Positions 1-8,234 of a stretch of DNA of 31,266 nucleotides are shown here, piece by piece. A model generated the notes under the pieces. That model worked only from the letters and a program-made list of their open reading frames with translations. It did not search any database and was not told the origin of the DNA. Source of the stretch: Caryophanales bacterium UBA4100 (GTDB taxonomy: Bacteria > Bacillota > Bacilli > Paenibacillales > UBA4045). The position numbers and the translations under genes were made by a program. The number at the start of each line of letters is the position of its first letter. The stretch's first letter is position 1. Location of the stretch: the NCBI GenBank assembly GCA_002383285.1, contig DFXU01000089.1:1-31266 (forward strand), read 5' to 3'.

Positions 1-938
1 CCCTCTGTACCCGGAATGATCGGCTGTCGTTGTTCCTGTACGGCAAGCGCCATATCACGAATTTGTATTTGATGTCCATCGGGAATAACTTTAAAAGGTG
101 CAAAAGTAGGTAGTTCCACTTCCTCTCCTTCGATATCAAGACAAGTGATATCGTCCTCCTCAATGATAAGTGTCCCTTTCTCTCCATGAATCTCCAGACG
201 TTGCCCTTTTCCTTTGTAAGCTGTTGTTGTTATCTCAAGTATTCCAAGCGCTCCGTTCTCATACTGAAGCGTTGATACCACTGTATCTTCTACTTCGATG
301 TTTCTAAGTAACGCTTGAGATTTTCCACAAAGCGATACGACTGGCCCAACTAGCCATTGAAGCATATCCACGGTATGAATGCCTTGATTCATCATTGCTC
401 CGCCACCGTCCATGGCCCAGGTCCCTCTCCATCCCGCACTATCATAATAGGCTTGATCACGGTAGAGCTTCACATAAGCTGAGCACAAGCTTAACCGCCC
501 GAGTCGACCCGATTGAATGACCTCTCTAGCATATTGAGACTGTGGAGACATACGCCTCGGAAAGACGGTTGCTAAGAGAACCCCATTGTGCTCACAAGCC
601 TCAATCATCCGATTTAAGTCCAACAATTGAATCGCCATCGGTTTTTCAACGAAAACATGTTTACCTGCTTTCGCAGCCTGAATAGTCTGTTCATGATGCA
701 GTCCGCTAGGTGTGCATATGCATACCACATCTATATCACTCTGAACTAGTAGCTCTTCCATGCTGTTATATACGATTCCGCCATATATATCAGCAAATTG
801 CTCTGCTCTGTTCCTATTCATATCAAACAGAGCTACCAATTCAGCTTCTTCCGTATTGGTTATACCTTTGGCTTGAATTTCTGCAATAATTCCGCATCCA
901 ATGATAGCGAAGCGGGTTTTGAATGGACTCCCCGTCAT
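1..938 (-). CDS. Gfo/Idh/MocA family oxidoreductase, 3' end cut by the window
   Basis: NAD(P)-dependent dehydrogenase of the Gfo/Idh/MocA family, which oxidises or reduces sugars, cyclitols and their derivatives. I translated 312 codons from the ATG at 938, which follows an AGAGGAAG ribosome binding site. The C-terminus lies outside the window. The Rossmann motif IIGCGIIAE is near residues 12-20. The family EKP signature has its lysine at about residue 99. A GIHTVDMLQW stretch carries the usual catalytic-region histidine. It is the last visible gene of the minus-strand ABC operon, 29 bases after a second, divergent member of the same family, so the two probably act on one substrate or on successive intermediates. 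The substrate cannot be told from sequence. Family confidence is high. Confidence 0.9.
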   Translation of the reverse strand, partial: MTGSPFKTRFAIIGCGIIAEIQAKGITNTEEAELVALFDMNRNRAEQFADIYGGIVYNSMEELLVQSDIDVVCICTPSGLHHEQTIQAAKAGKHVFVEKPMAIQLLDLNRMIEACEHNGVLLATVFPRRMSPQSQYAREVIQSGRLGRLSLCSAYVKLYRDQAYYDSAGWRGTWAMDGGGAMMNQGIHTVDMLQWLVGPVVSLCGKSQALLRNIEVEDTVVSTLQYENGALGILEITTTAYKGKGQRLEIHGEKGTLIIEEDDITCLDIEGEEVELPTFAPFKVIPDGHQIQIRDMALAVQEQRQPIIPGTE

Positions 939-967
939 GTCGTTCTTCCTCTCCAAATTTTAGTTCA

Positions 968-1978
968 CTATCTTATAACTTGTATTGCTGTTTCATCTGC
1001 ATCCAGCGTAGCCTTCGTAGTTGCAAAGATATCCTTGTGAGTAATACCTATCTCCTGCCCATCGATGCGAGCTAGAAAATCATTGGTAATTGTCTTGGAA
1101 ATAGGTGCACTAATAACTTGTTTCCAGCTTTGTTGACGAGTCATCTCAAGTAAGATTTCACTCAAGCCTGCATCTATGCTAAGCGGATCACCCGCTAATC
1201 TTAATTCTGCCGTCCCTTCAGTCCCAACAACAAATATTCGACCATCTCCATATGTCCAACAGCTCTCAGGAGTGTGCCAATCCGCATATAATTGCGCTGA
1301 AACTCCACCTTCCAATAGCACTTGTAACCCAGAAGCATCAAAAAAATCTGGATACTCAGGCAAAATTCGCTTAGACATGAAACCAAGAGCAGAAATGATG
1401 TCTTGACTAGTTAACCAACGCAATAAATCAAAATCATGAACAAACAGATCAATGATAATTCCGCCTGACTGCTCCTTAGAGAAATGCCAGGAAGGGCGAG
1501 AAGCTGGTTTGAGCATGTGCGGCTTACGCATCGAGATATGTACAATCTCACCATAAACACCATCTATTATCCGCTGCTTTAACGAACATAGAGTTGGTCG
1601 ATAACGCTCTGTTAACAGCATGCCTATTTGTATATTTCCACGCTGCATCACAGCATGCAGTCGGTTCAGATCTCTTGTATTAGTTACTGCTGGTTTATCT
1701 AGCATGACAGATATACCGTGCTTCTCACAAAGCTCGATGACATCGATCTTCTCGTTATTAATGGAGGCACAGCCAACCACATCGACCTCTTCGCCTAGCA
1801 ATAATGGTATGGAGGAAACTAGAGGAATATCATATTTGTGTGATATTTCATTTGCTAGCCTCATGTTTTCATTCTCGTAAATCCCTATACATTGGTGACC
1901 CATATCTAGCATCTCTTCTATAAAAATGGATATATGTTCATGCTGACATCCGATGATCGAAAATATTCGCTTATTCAT
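968..1978 (-). CDS. Gfo/Idh/MocA family oxidoreductase with altered nucleotide-binding loop
   Basis: A 336-residue Gfo/Idh/MocA-type protein. The C-terminal half shows the family pattern: LDKP with lysine 95, and IIIDLFVHDFDLLRW with D177 and H181. The N-terminal glycine-rich loop, normally GxGxxG/A, reads G-C-Q-H-E-H at residues 10-15, so cofactor binding may be altered or the loop may belong to a variant subfamily. The start is supported by a GAGGAGGAG ribosome binding site about 10 bases upstream. It lies between the isomerase/epimerase gene and the first oxidoreductase in the same operon. The role is inferred as oxidation, reduction or epimerisation of the imported sugar. It could also be a non-catalytic partner. 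Confidence 0.87.
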   Translation of the reverse strand: MNKRIFSIIGCQHEHISIFIEEMLDMGHQCIGIYENENMRLANEISHKYDIPLVSSIPLLLGEEVDVVGCASINNEKIDVIELCEKHGISVMLDKPAVTNTRDLNRLHAVMQRGNIQIGMLLTERYRPTLCSLKQRIIDGVYGEIVHISMRKPHMLKPASRPSWHFSKEQSGGIIIDLFVHDFDLLRWLTSQDIISALGFMSKRILPEYPDFFDASGLQVLLEGGVSAQLYADWHTPESCWTYGDGRIFVVGTEGTAELRLAGDPLSIDAGLSEILLEMTRQQSWKQVISAPISKTITNDFLARIDGQEIGITHKDIFATTKATLDADETAIQVIR

Positions 1979-2033
1979 GTTCCTTATCTCCTCCTCTCTT
2001 ATATACGGAATGTTAAACGTGTTCAGACATGGC

Positions 2034-2879
2034 TTACTTAAGCATCTGCTGTACGACTCGTAGATCGTGCAGCAATCGATCCTCTGAAGGTTCAGGCGCG
2101 AAGCATTCTAAAGTCAGCCATCCATCGTATCCAATTTCACGAAGTGCACTAAAGACAGGGAGATGATCCACTTCACCTTCTCCAAGCATACATTGACGGA
2201 AAGCCTCTTCCCCGTGCTTAGTTCGGTTTGTGAATGTTCCTGGTTCTCCTGCCTCCTCAATCCGTTTTTCATCCTTTACATGAACATGAAATATATGGTT
2301 GCTTAACCTTAGAATCGAATCTCGACCATAATCCGTATCAGTGATGTACATGTTGCCCGCATCATGGATTAACCCAACCCGATTACAGTCAACGAGCTGC
2401 AGCAACCTTATCGCACTCTCTGAAGTTTCTACTAAGCTGTTGTTATGAATTTCTAGTACAATTCGCTTATCATATTTTTCAGCCTCTGCGGCACATAAGT
2501 TTAACCAATGTGCAGTTTTGATGTAATGATAATCCTCCGATAGGAATGCATTTGGGCCTCCTTGGAATATGCGAATCAAACCAGCACCCAATATTCTTGC
2601 CCACTCTAAGAGCTGTTTGAATTGCTCAAAGGCCTTCTCGCAATCCTGATCACTTGATGTCGAAAACCATCCCATATATCCTGCCAAAGCGGGAATTTCC
2701 AACCCTTTGCTATTAGCGAGCATTCTAATTTCCTTAACTCTTTCCTCTGAGGTCTCCGCAGAAAGATGCGGTTCACGGCAAGCAATTTCGATTCCATCTA
2801 ACCCCAGACGACTCGTGATCTCAATCGCCTGGTGGATACTATAATCGATCAAAACACCACTAAAAGCAGCTATTCTCAT
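2034..2879 (-). CDS. Sugar phosphate isomerase/epimerase (xylose isomerase-like TIM barrel)
   Basis: A 281-residue protein of the xylose-isomerase-like TIM-barrel superfamily (COG1082 type), which includes inosose dehydratases, keto-sugar epimerases and hydroxypyruvate isomerases. Likely metal-ligand segments appear in barrel order: LEIHNN, GLIHDAGNM, HVHVKD and LTLECF, supplying Glu, His/Asp, His and Glu. There is no signal peptide, so it is cytosolic. A GGAGAG ribosome binding site precedes the ATG. Being downstream of the ABC permeases and upstream of two Gfo/Idh/MocA oxidoreductases suggests it isomerises or eliminates from an oxidised sugar or cyclitol. The substrate is unknown. Confidence 0.87.
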   Translation of the reverse strand: MRIAAFSGVLIDYSIHQAIEITSRLGLDGIEIACREPHLSAETSEERVKEIRMLANSKGLEIPALAGYMGWFSTSSDQDCEKAFEQFKQLLEWARILGAGLIRIFQGGPNAFLSEDYHYIKTAHWLNLCAAEAEKYDKRIVLEIHNNSLVETSESAIRLLQLVDCNRVGLIHDAGNMYITDTDYGRDSILRLSNHIFHVHVKDEKRIEEAGEPGTFTNRTKHGEEAFRQCMLGEGEVDHLPVFSALREIGYDGWLTLECFAPEPSEDRLLHDLRVVQQMLK

Positions 2880-2933
2880 CGTTGTCCATCTCTCCTATAC
2901 ACGTTGTAAATTTTTCTTTTTTACAGATGGCAA

Positions 2934-3758
2934 TTACTTAATACCAGAGGAAGAATGATTTTGCACAAAATATTTCTCAGCAAACAAGAAAACAATTAGA
3001 ATCGGTATTAAACTCATTATGGCCGCAGCTACCATATATTGCTCGTTTCCAAACCACTGTCCCCCTAGTGACAAAATCCCGATTGGAAGAGTGAACTTGT
3101 TCTCTGAGGTTAGGTAAATGACAGGAGCCAGTATCTCATTCCACTTGGTCATAAAAGTGAAGATAGCAAGTGTCGCCAGAATAGGCTTCGCCATCGGCAA
3201 ATATATTCTCCTATACACCTGAAATGGATTACAACCTTCCATCTTGGCCGATTCTTCATACTCACTAGGGATACTAAGAAATGCTTGGCGCATCAGGAAA
3301 ATCCCAAATGGCTGTGCTAACCATTCTATAATCCATAACGGCATCAATGTATCCAACATGTGCATGCTATCAAAGATGATAAAATGCGGAATGATGATAA
3401 CGATTGGAGGAATCATCATTGTACCCAGCACCATTAGGAAAAGAGTTTTTTTCAAAGGAAAACGAAGCCGTGCAAAGGCAAAGCCCACCATGGAACAGGA
3501 AATTAGTGATCCAACGATCGAAAGAATCGCGATAACAAAGCTGTTCAAGGTAAATAATCCAAAACTCCCCAATTGAAATACCTCAGTATAGTTACTCCAT
3601 TGGAAAGCTTCCGGAACCCATCTAGGTGGAACCGCCATATATTCTTTATACGTTTTTAATGAATTCATCAAAGCTGCGATAAAGGGCGTGACCATTATTA
3701 ATGAACTGATCATAATCGTGATATACCCTAATATTTTTAAGCTGCCTTGTTTTCTCAT
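2934..3758 (-). CDS. Carbohydrate ABC transporter permease, MalG/CUT1 type
   Basis: Inner-membrane permease of a CUT1-type sugar importer, 274 residues with about six transmembrane segments; the first is near residues 10-30. The EAA loop that docks the ATPase is visible as EYEESAKMEGCNPFQ followed by YRRIYLPMAKP in the second half. Length is normal for MalG-type subunits. The start is preceded by AAAGGAG. It follows the MalF-type permease by 42 bases and presumably forms a heterodimer with it. No ATPase gene lies in the visible operon, so a shared MsmX-type ATPase encoded elsewhere is the likely partner, as known for such systems in Bacillota. Confidence 0.93.
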   Translation of the reverse strand: MRKQGSLKILGYITIMISSLIMVTPFIAALMNSLKTYKEYMAVPPRWVPEAFQWSNYTEVFQLGSFGLFTLNSFVIAILSIVGSLISCSMVGFAFARLRFPLKKTLFLMVLGTMMIPPIVIIIPHFIIFDSMHMLDTLMPLWIIEWLAQPFGIFLMRQAFLSIPSEYEESAKMEGCNPFQVYRRIYLPMAKPILATLAIFTFMTKWNEILAPVIYLTSENKFTLPIGILSLGGQWFGNEQYMVAAAIMSLIPILIVFLFAEKYFVQNHSSSGIK

Positions 3759-3800
3759 TCGTTGCTCTCCTTTCTGAACTGCCGTCTAACAAACTGTGCG

Positions 3801-4757
3801 TCATTCGTAATGGACCCATTTTTTCTGAACTGTCAACTGAAGTAAAGTTAGACCGAACAATATGATGAACAGCACCCATGCAATCGATGACGCGTAACCC
3901 ATATGCATAAAGGAAAAGCCTTCGCGGTACAAGTACAGCATGAGAACAAGACTCGAATTGTTCGGACCACCTGCACTTGTTATTCCGCCAGTCCCGCCGG
4001 TAATGACATAGATTTGTTCAAACGCCTGGAACGTTGTAATCGTACTAAGAATAAGCACAAGGAAAGTTGTTGGTGATATGAGGGGGAAGGTAATAGAACG
4101 AAATTTTCTAAGAACACCCGCACCATCAATGTCAGCTGCTTCGTATAAGTCATTTGGTACATTTTGAAACCCAGCTAAATAAATAATCATGATATAGCCG
4201 ATCCCTTTCCAAACCGCAATCAATACAAGAAGTGGAATGACTAGAGTTTCGTCACTCAGCCACAATTGCGAACTGTAACCAAACTTATTTAGTACGACGT
4301 TTGCTATCCCGAACCTAGGATTAAATATAGCATCAGCCACAAATAGAATGACCGTCCAAGAGGAAATCACGGGTATGAAGTGAGCCATCCTAAACAGCTT
4401 AAGTCCTTTTAGCTTTTGATTGAGCGCTGCTGCTAATATTAATGCTAGAAAAGCTTGAAGAGGTACAAACAGAACAGCAAAATAAATAGTATTCTTGAGC
4501 GACTTCCAAAATAGAGGCTCGTTTATGAGCTTTGTATAGTTATCCAAACCCGACCATTCGGGAGGGTTCAACATGTCATATTGCGTAAAGCTAAAATAGA
4601 ATGATGCAAGTAAGGGCCCGACCACAAACACGATAAGATGGATAAGATAAGGGGAGACTAGTAGAAGTCCCCATCTCCCCTCATAGTTTGAAAACTTCCA
4701 TTTTTTGGTCGGGATATTCTGTGTCACCAATGACGGCTTTTGAACCGAGCTATTCAT
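3801..4757 (-). CDS. Carbohydrate ABC transporter permease, MalF/UgpA type
   Basis: The other membrane subunit of the sugar importer, 318 residues. A short cytosolic N-terminus of about 28 residues is followed by a first transmembrane segment (LLLVSPYLIHLIVFVVGPLL), then five more. The EAA loop reads NDLYEAADIDGAGVLRKF and then ITFPLISP. It starts 27 bases after the binding-protein stop, so the two are cotranscribed. The family (LacF/UgpA/MalF-like) moves oligosaccharides or glycosides, but the specific sugar is not readable from the permease. Confidence 0.93.
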   Translation of the reverse strand: MNSSVQKPSLVTQNIPTKKWKFSNYEGRWGLLLVSPYLIHLIVFVVGPLLASFYFSFTQYDMLNPPEWSGLDNYTKLINEPLFWKSLKNTIYFAVLFVPLQAFLALILAAALNQKLKGLKLFRMAHFIPVISSWTVILFVADAIFNPRFGIANVVLNKFGYSSQLWLSDETLVIPLLVLIAVWKGIGYIMIIYLAGFQNVPNDLYEAADIDGAGVLRKFRSITFPLISPTTFLVLILSTITTFQAFEQIYVITGGTGGITSAGGPNNSSLVLMLYLYREGFSFMHMGYASSIAWVLFIILFGLTLLQLTVQKKWVHYE

Positions 4758-4784
4758 CTACAATCCCGCCTTTATCCCCTGCTG

Positions 4785-6179
4785 TTATTTTTTATCGTAG
4801 AAATTACTAAGTACAGCTTGGATTTCTTTATCTGCATTCGTTAACGCTTCCTCGAGCGAGGTTGCTTTCAAGAAAGCTTGATTAGCGTTCTCGTTAAATT
4901 TCGATACCCATTCTTCCCATACCGCATTAGAATCAAGAGTTCCGGCAAATTCGAAGCTATCCAAGAAGGCTTGACGATTAATGGGCATCTCTGTTGCATT
5001 TAGGAATACATCAGAATTCGCAACAGATTTCTTGACAGGTACCGCTTCACCTAATGCAGCCCATTCTTTTTGAACATCATCTTCTGTTGCCCAATACTTA
5101 ATCCATTCCCAAGCCGCTATTGCCTTAGCATCATCAGCTTTTTTATTAATTACCCATGAATTAGCAATAACCGGTGCAAATCGTTTGCCGTCTGGGCCTT
5201 TAGGAAGTAATGCTACGTCATAATTTAGTCCCGCTTCATTAGCTGCGAGTACACGGGCATAGATACCGATCCTCATCGCGGCTGATCCACTTGGGAATAC
5301 AGCCATCGAGCTTTGAAAGCTTTTCAGATCAAGCGGGTCAGTCAGAATCCCACGGTCCATTCCGTCAATCATCCATTGCATTGCCTGCTTATTCTGTTCG
5401 GAATTAACAACTGACTTCTTACCCGTTGGATCGAGGACACCACCGCCGTATGATTTCAATAGCGAGAACCAGCCTTCTGTAATACTAAAGAAGGTTAACC
5501 CATATTGCTGCACATTCTTAGTGTCAAAATTAGCTTCGTCAGCTGTCTTACCGCTGGCGTCTACAGTTAGCTTCGCTGCGGTCTCCTTCAGCTCTTCCCA
5601 CGTCATATTATCGTTTGGATACGGTACATTTGCTTTATCGAACAGATCCTTGTTATAGAAAAGCACACCAATTTGAATCCCTTGAGGAATTGCCCAATAA
5701 TGCCCTTCCGCATCTTTATTGAAATCAAGTCCGTAGTACTCATCCTTGTTTAAGTCTCGATCTATCCAATTTGTTAAATCCTTAATTGCGCCTCTCTGCG
5801 CATACTTCATTACGAATACTCCGTCGGAAAGCCATACATCTGGAGCTTCATTCGCTGCGATTTGTGTATCTAGTTTCCCGAAAAATTGACCATAGGGTGC
5901 ACTTTGAGTTTCTACCTTGATGTGAGGATATTTAACCATAAACTTTTCAATCAGTTCTTTCATCTTCTCATCTGACTTACCACCAGAGTAAAAGCCTAGT
6001 TTAATCGATACATCTTCTTGCTGGGGAGGATCAACTACTGCCTTTACCGTTTCTTTCGGCGTATTATTGGACTTCTCTTGCTCTGTAGCAACATTATTTC
6101 CATTAGAACAACCTGAGAAAATCAACAAAATACTTAAAACGAATAGCATTGATGCCATTAACTTTTTTTTCGACCACAT
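4785..6179 (-). CDS. Extracellular sugar-binding lipoprotein of ABC importer
   Basis: A family 1 solute-binding protein of 464 residues. The N-terminus is a lipoprotein signal: MWSKKK, a hydrophobic core, then a lipobox ending F-S-G-C with the lipidated cysteine at residue 24. A low-complexity Asn/Glu/Lys linker follows. The mature part begins with the SIKLGFYSGG strand, and ANEAPDVWLSD is the usual hinge-region segment. It is the first gene of the minus-strand operon, and AGAGGGGG precedes the ATG. It would be anchored outside the membrane and deliver sugar to the two permeases. Expression is probably controlled by the divergent kinase/regulator pair, and a cre-like site lies upstream. Confidence 0.94.
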   Translation of the reverse strand: MWSKKKLMASMLFVLSILLIFSGCSNGNNVATEQEKSNNTPKETVKAVVDPPQQEDVSIKLGFYSGGKSDEKMKELIEKFMVKYPHIKVETQSAPYGQFFGKLDTQIAANEAPDVWLSDGVFVMKYAQRGAIKDLTNWIDRDLNKDEYYGLDFNKDAEGHYWAIPQGIQIGVLFYNKDLFDKANVPYPNDNMTWEELKETAAKLTVDASGKTADEANFDTKNVQQYGLTFFSITEGWFSLLKSYGGGVLDPTGKKSVVNSEQNKQAMQWMIDGMDRGILTDPLDLKSFQSSMAVFPSGSAAMRIGIYARVLAANEAGLNYDVALLPKGPDGKRFAPVIANSWVINKKADDAKAIAAWEWIKYWATEDDVQKEWAALGEAVPVKKSVANSDVFLNATEMPINRQAFLDSFEFAGTLDSNAVWEEWVSKFNENANQAFLKATSLEEALTNADKEIQAVLSNFYDKK

Positions 6180-6207
6180 CGTGCAATTCCCCCTCTTTGT
6201 CTTATGT

Positions 6208-6221
6208 ATAAGCGCGCTTAT
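6208..6221. promoter_or_regulatory. Perfect 14-bp palindrome, possible operator
   Basis: ATAAGCGCGCTTAT is a perfect inverted repeat 29 bases upstream of the binding-protein ATG. The half site CGCTTAT recurs once at 6228-6234 in the same orientation. Its place in the divergent control region suggests a regulator binding site. The regulator is unknown; AraC-type proteins such as the neighbouring YesN-like regulator more often use direct repeats. Confidence 0.4.
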
Positions 6222-6243
6222 TGTTCTCGCTTATGATTCCCAT

Positions 6244-6257
6244 TGTAAAGGTTTTCA
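6244..6257. promoter_or_regulatory. cre-like site (catabolite repression)
   Basis: TGTAAAGGTTTTCA matches the CcpA consensus TGWAANCGNTNWCA except at one base of the central CG. The minus-strand TTTACA within it could be the -35 of the binding-protein promoter, with AACAAT 18 bases downstream as a weak -10, so bound CcpA would block initiation. This fits a sugar operon, but the mismatch is in the most conserved position. Confidence 0.4.
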
Positions 6258-6330
6258 TTTCTATTGGAATGTCGTTTTCTTGTTTATTTGTGTTTTTTTG
6301 TCCTTATAATTAATCACGCTTGCTTTATCA

Positions 6331-6358
6331 TTTACATTTCTAGTTTATGAGCTATAAT
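6331..6358 (+). promoter_or_regulatory. Sigma-A promoter of the kinase/regulator operon
   Basis: TTTACA, a 16-base spacer and a perfect TATAAT lie 45 bases upstream of the histidine kinase ATG. Transcription should begin near 6365, leaving a leader of about 38 bases with the AAAGGGGG ribosome binding site at 6388-6395. Confidence 0.7.
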
Positions 6359-6402
6359 TAACCTACATTTATAGGGACAACCATCCGAAAGGGGGTTATT
6401 AG

Positions 6403-8217
6403 ATGACTGGTTTGAAATCGCTTTCTATTCAGAGGCGGCTTTTTTTAATTATTTTTGCATTCGTTTTATTACCGAGTTTAGCGCTCGGTTGGCTCTGGTA
6501 TAAAACATCCACAGAGACGATTAAACAAAATGCGATTGATTCCAATATGAAGCTTATTGATCAAACAAGTAAAGCTTTAGATATGTATATCACTAATTTG
6601 GAAGTCTCCACCTATCCATTTGTGAGAAACCCGAATATACAGCGTTATATCAATAGTGCATCGATAACACAATACGATTATTATTTACTTTCTGAAACGA
6701 TTGAGAATGATTTATTTGCTCAGATGCTATACGGACGTTCAGATATATTGGGTATTTCACTCGTAGCCAAACACGACAAGAAAATCACAAATTTTAATCG
6801 GGTTAATGAATGGCTGGATATGAAGTCCATTCATAATCGGAATATTAAGCTAATGGAAGGAGATAACGCATATGATAATTTTCATATCATCGGACTTAAT
6901 AACATTGGGTCCACGCCCGTATTGACTGTCGTTCGAAAGCTTCACAGTCTTTCATCTTATTTTTTTGAAGGAATGTTGGTTGTTGATATTGATCTGAAGC
7001 AAATCGCTAATATATCCGAAAATATTACACTAAATGGATTTCATGTTAAAATCGCAAATCGGGACGGTCAGATTATCTTTGACCCCGACACGTTGAACAT
7101 GGGGAAAAATGTACCTGAGGAACTCATGACACAAATTCATTCTCAGTATAAGAATAATGATAATAATGAGCTAAGGATAACAAATTCAGGCAATGAAAAC
7201 ATTGTCATATACCGTCAATCTACTCTGACGGGCTGGTATGTGATCGCAGAAATTCCATTGAAGCAAATTATAGGTGATATGATTGAACTGAGAAACACCA
7301 CCATTCTGGTGGTTATGATTGTAATTATCTTGTTACTCGTTGCACTTGGCGGTTTTTCAATCTCCATCACAAGAGCGCTCACTTATTTGCAAAAACTTAT
7401 GAAACGCGTGGAGTCTGGTGATTTTAATGTGAGATTTACGAAAAGCCGCTTTAATGTTGATGAAATAAATCATCTCTTTAACAGCTTTAATCGAATGGTT
7501 ACTGAGCTCAACAGACTAGTGCAGGAAGTACATCTTGCAAAGCTTAAGGAACAAGAAATGGAAATTAAACAGAAGGATTCTGCACTTAAAGCCATGCAAT
7601 CACATATTAATCCGCACTTCTTATATAACACATTGGAAATTATTAATTCACATGCTATTTTGGAGAATAATATGGCCATCAGTAAAATGACAACCTCACT
7701 TGCCCACATGTTCCGTTATAATATTGGAAATGCCCAACAGGTTGTCACTTTGTCGGAGGAAGTAAAGCATATTCACTACTATTTGGAAATTCAGAAGGCA
7801 AGATACCGTTATTTGAATGTGGATTTTCAATTTGATCCGTACTGGACCGATCGTGTCTCTACTATACGACTAACTTTACAGCCTTTACTAGAAAATGCTT
7901 TTCTTCATGGCTATCAAGATCACAAGAAAAAACCATCCTATATCGGTATCTATTGTGAAGTCCGCGAGAATTATTATTATATGCAAATCAAGGATCATGG
8001 CGGAGGTATGGACCCTGATTTCATTCGTATGTATAACCACGCTTTTGATAATAGGGGGGACTTGCTCACCGAGAAAAGACAAGCTTTCCGAAGTATTGGA
8101 TTAATCAATGTACATGAGAGGATTCGACTTGCATTCGGTTATCCTTACGGCCTATATATAGAACGATCTGATCAGCAAGGAACCATCATAGAAATCAAAT
8201 TGCCATTTATGGATTAA
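6403..8217 (+). CDS. Membrane sensor histidine kinase, YesM/LytS type
   Basis: A 604-residue sensor kinase. Transmembrane segment 1 is at about residues 12-32, a large extracytoplasmic sensor spans 33-298, and transmembrane segment 2 is at 299-321. A HAMP linker follows, then a coiled segment (LKEQEMEIKQKDSA). The His_kinase motif is HINPHFLYN with the likely phosphoacceptor H405. The ATPase domain shows an N box (LLENAF, N498) and a G box (DHGGGMD, 531-537). It starts after AAAGGGGG and ends 17 bases before the response regulator start. Kinases of this family usually sense sugars outside the cell and control an adjacent ABC operon, which fits the divergent genes here. The ligand is unknown. 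Confidence 0.94.
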   Translation: MTGLKSLSIQRRLFLIIFAFVLLPSLALGWLWYKTSTETIKQNAIDSNMKLIDQTSKALDMYITNLEVSTYPFVRNPNIQRYINSASITQYDYYLLSETIENDLFAQMLYGRSDILGISLVAKHDKKITNFNRVNEWLDMKSIHNRNIKLMEGDNAYDNFHIIGLNNIGSTPVLTVVRKLHSLSSYFFEGMLVVDIDLKQIANISENITLNGFHVKIANRDGQIIFDPDTLNMGKNVPEELMTQIHSQYKNNDNNELRITNSGNENIVIYRQSTLTGWYVIAEIPLKQIIGDMIELRNTTILVVMIVIILLLVALGGFSISITRALTYLQKLMKRVESGDFNVRFTKSRFNVDEINHLFNSFNRMVTELNRLVQEVHLAKLKEQEMEIKQKDSALKAMQSHINPHFLYNTLEIINSHAILENNMAISKMTTSLAHMFRYNIGNAQQVVTLSEEVKHIHYYLEIQKARYRYLNVDFQFDPYWTDRVSTIRLTLQPLLENAFLHGYQDHKKKPSYIGIYCEVRENYYYMQIKDHGGGMDPDFIRMYNHAFDNRGDLLTEKRQAFRSIGLINVHERIRLAFGYPYGLYIERSDQQGTIIEIKLPFMD

Positions 8218-8234
8218 CAATAGGGGGTTATGTG

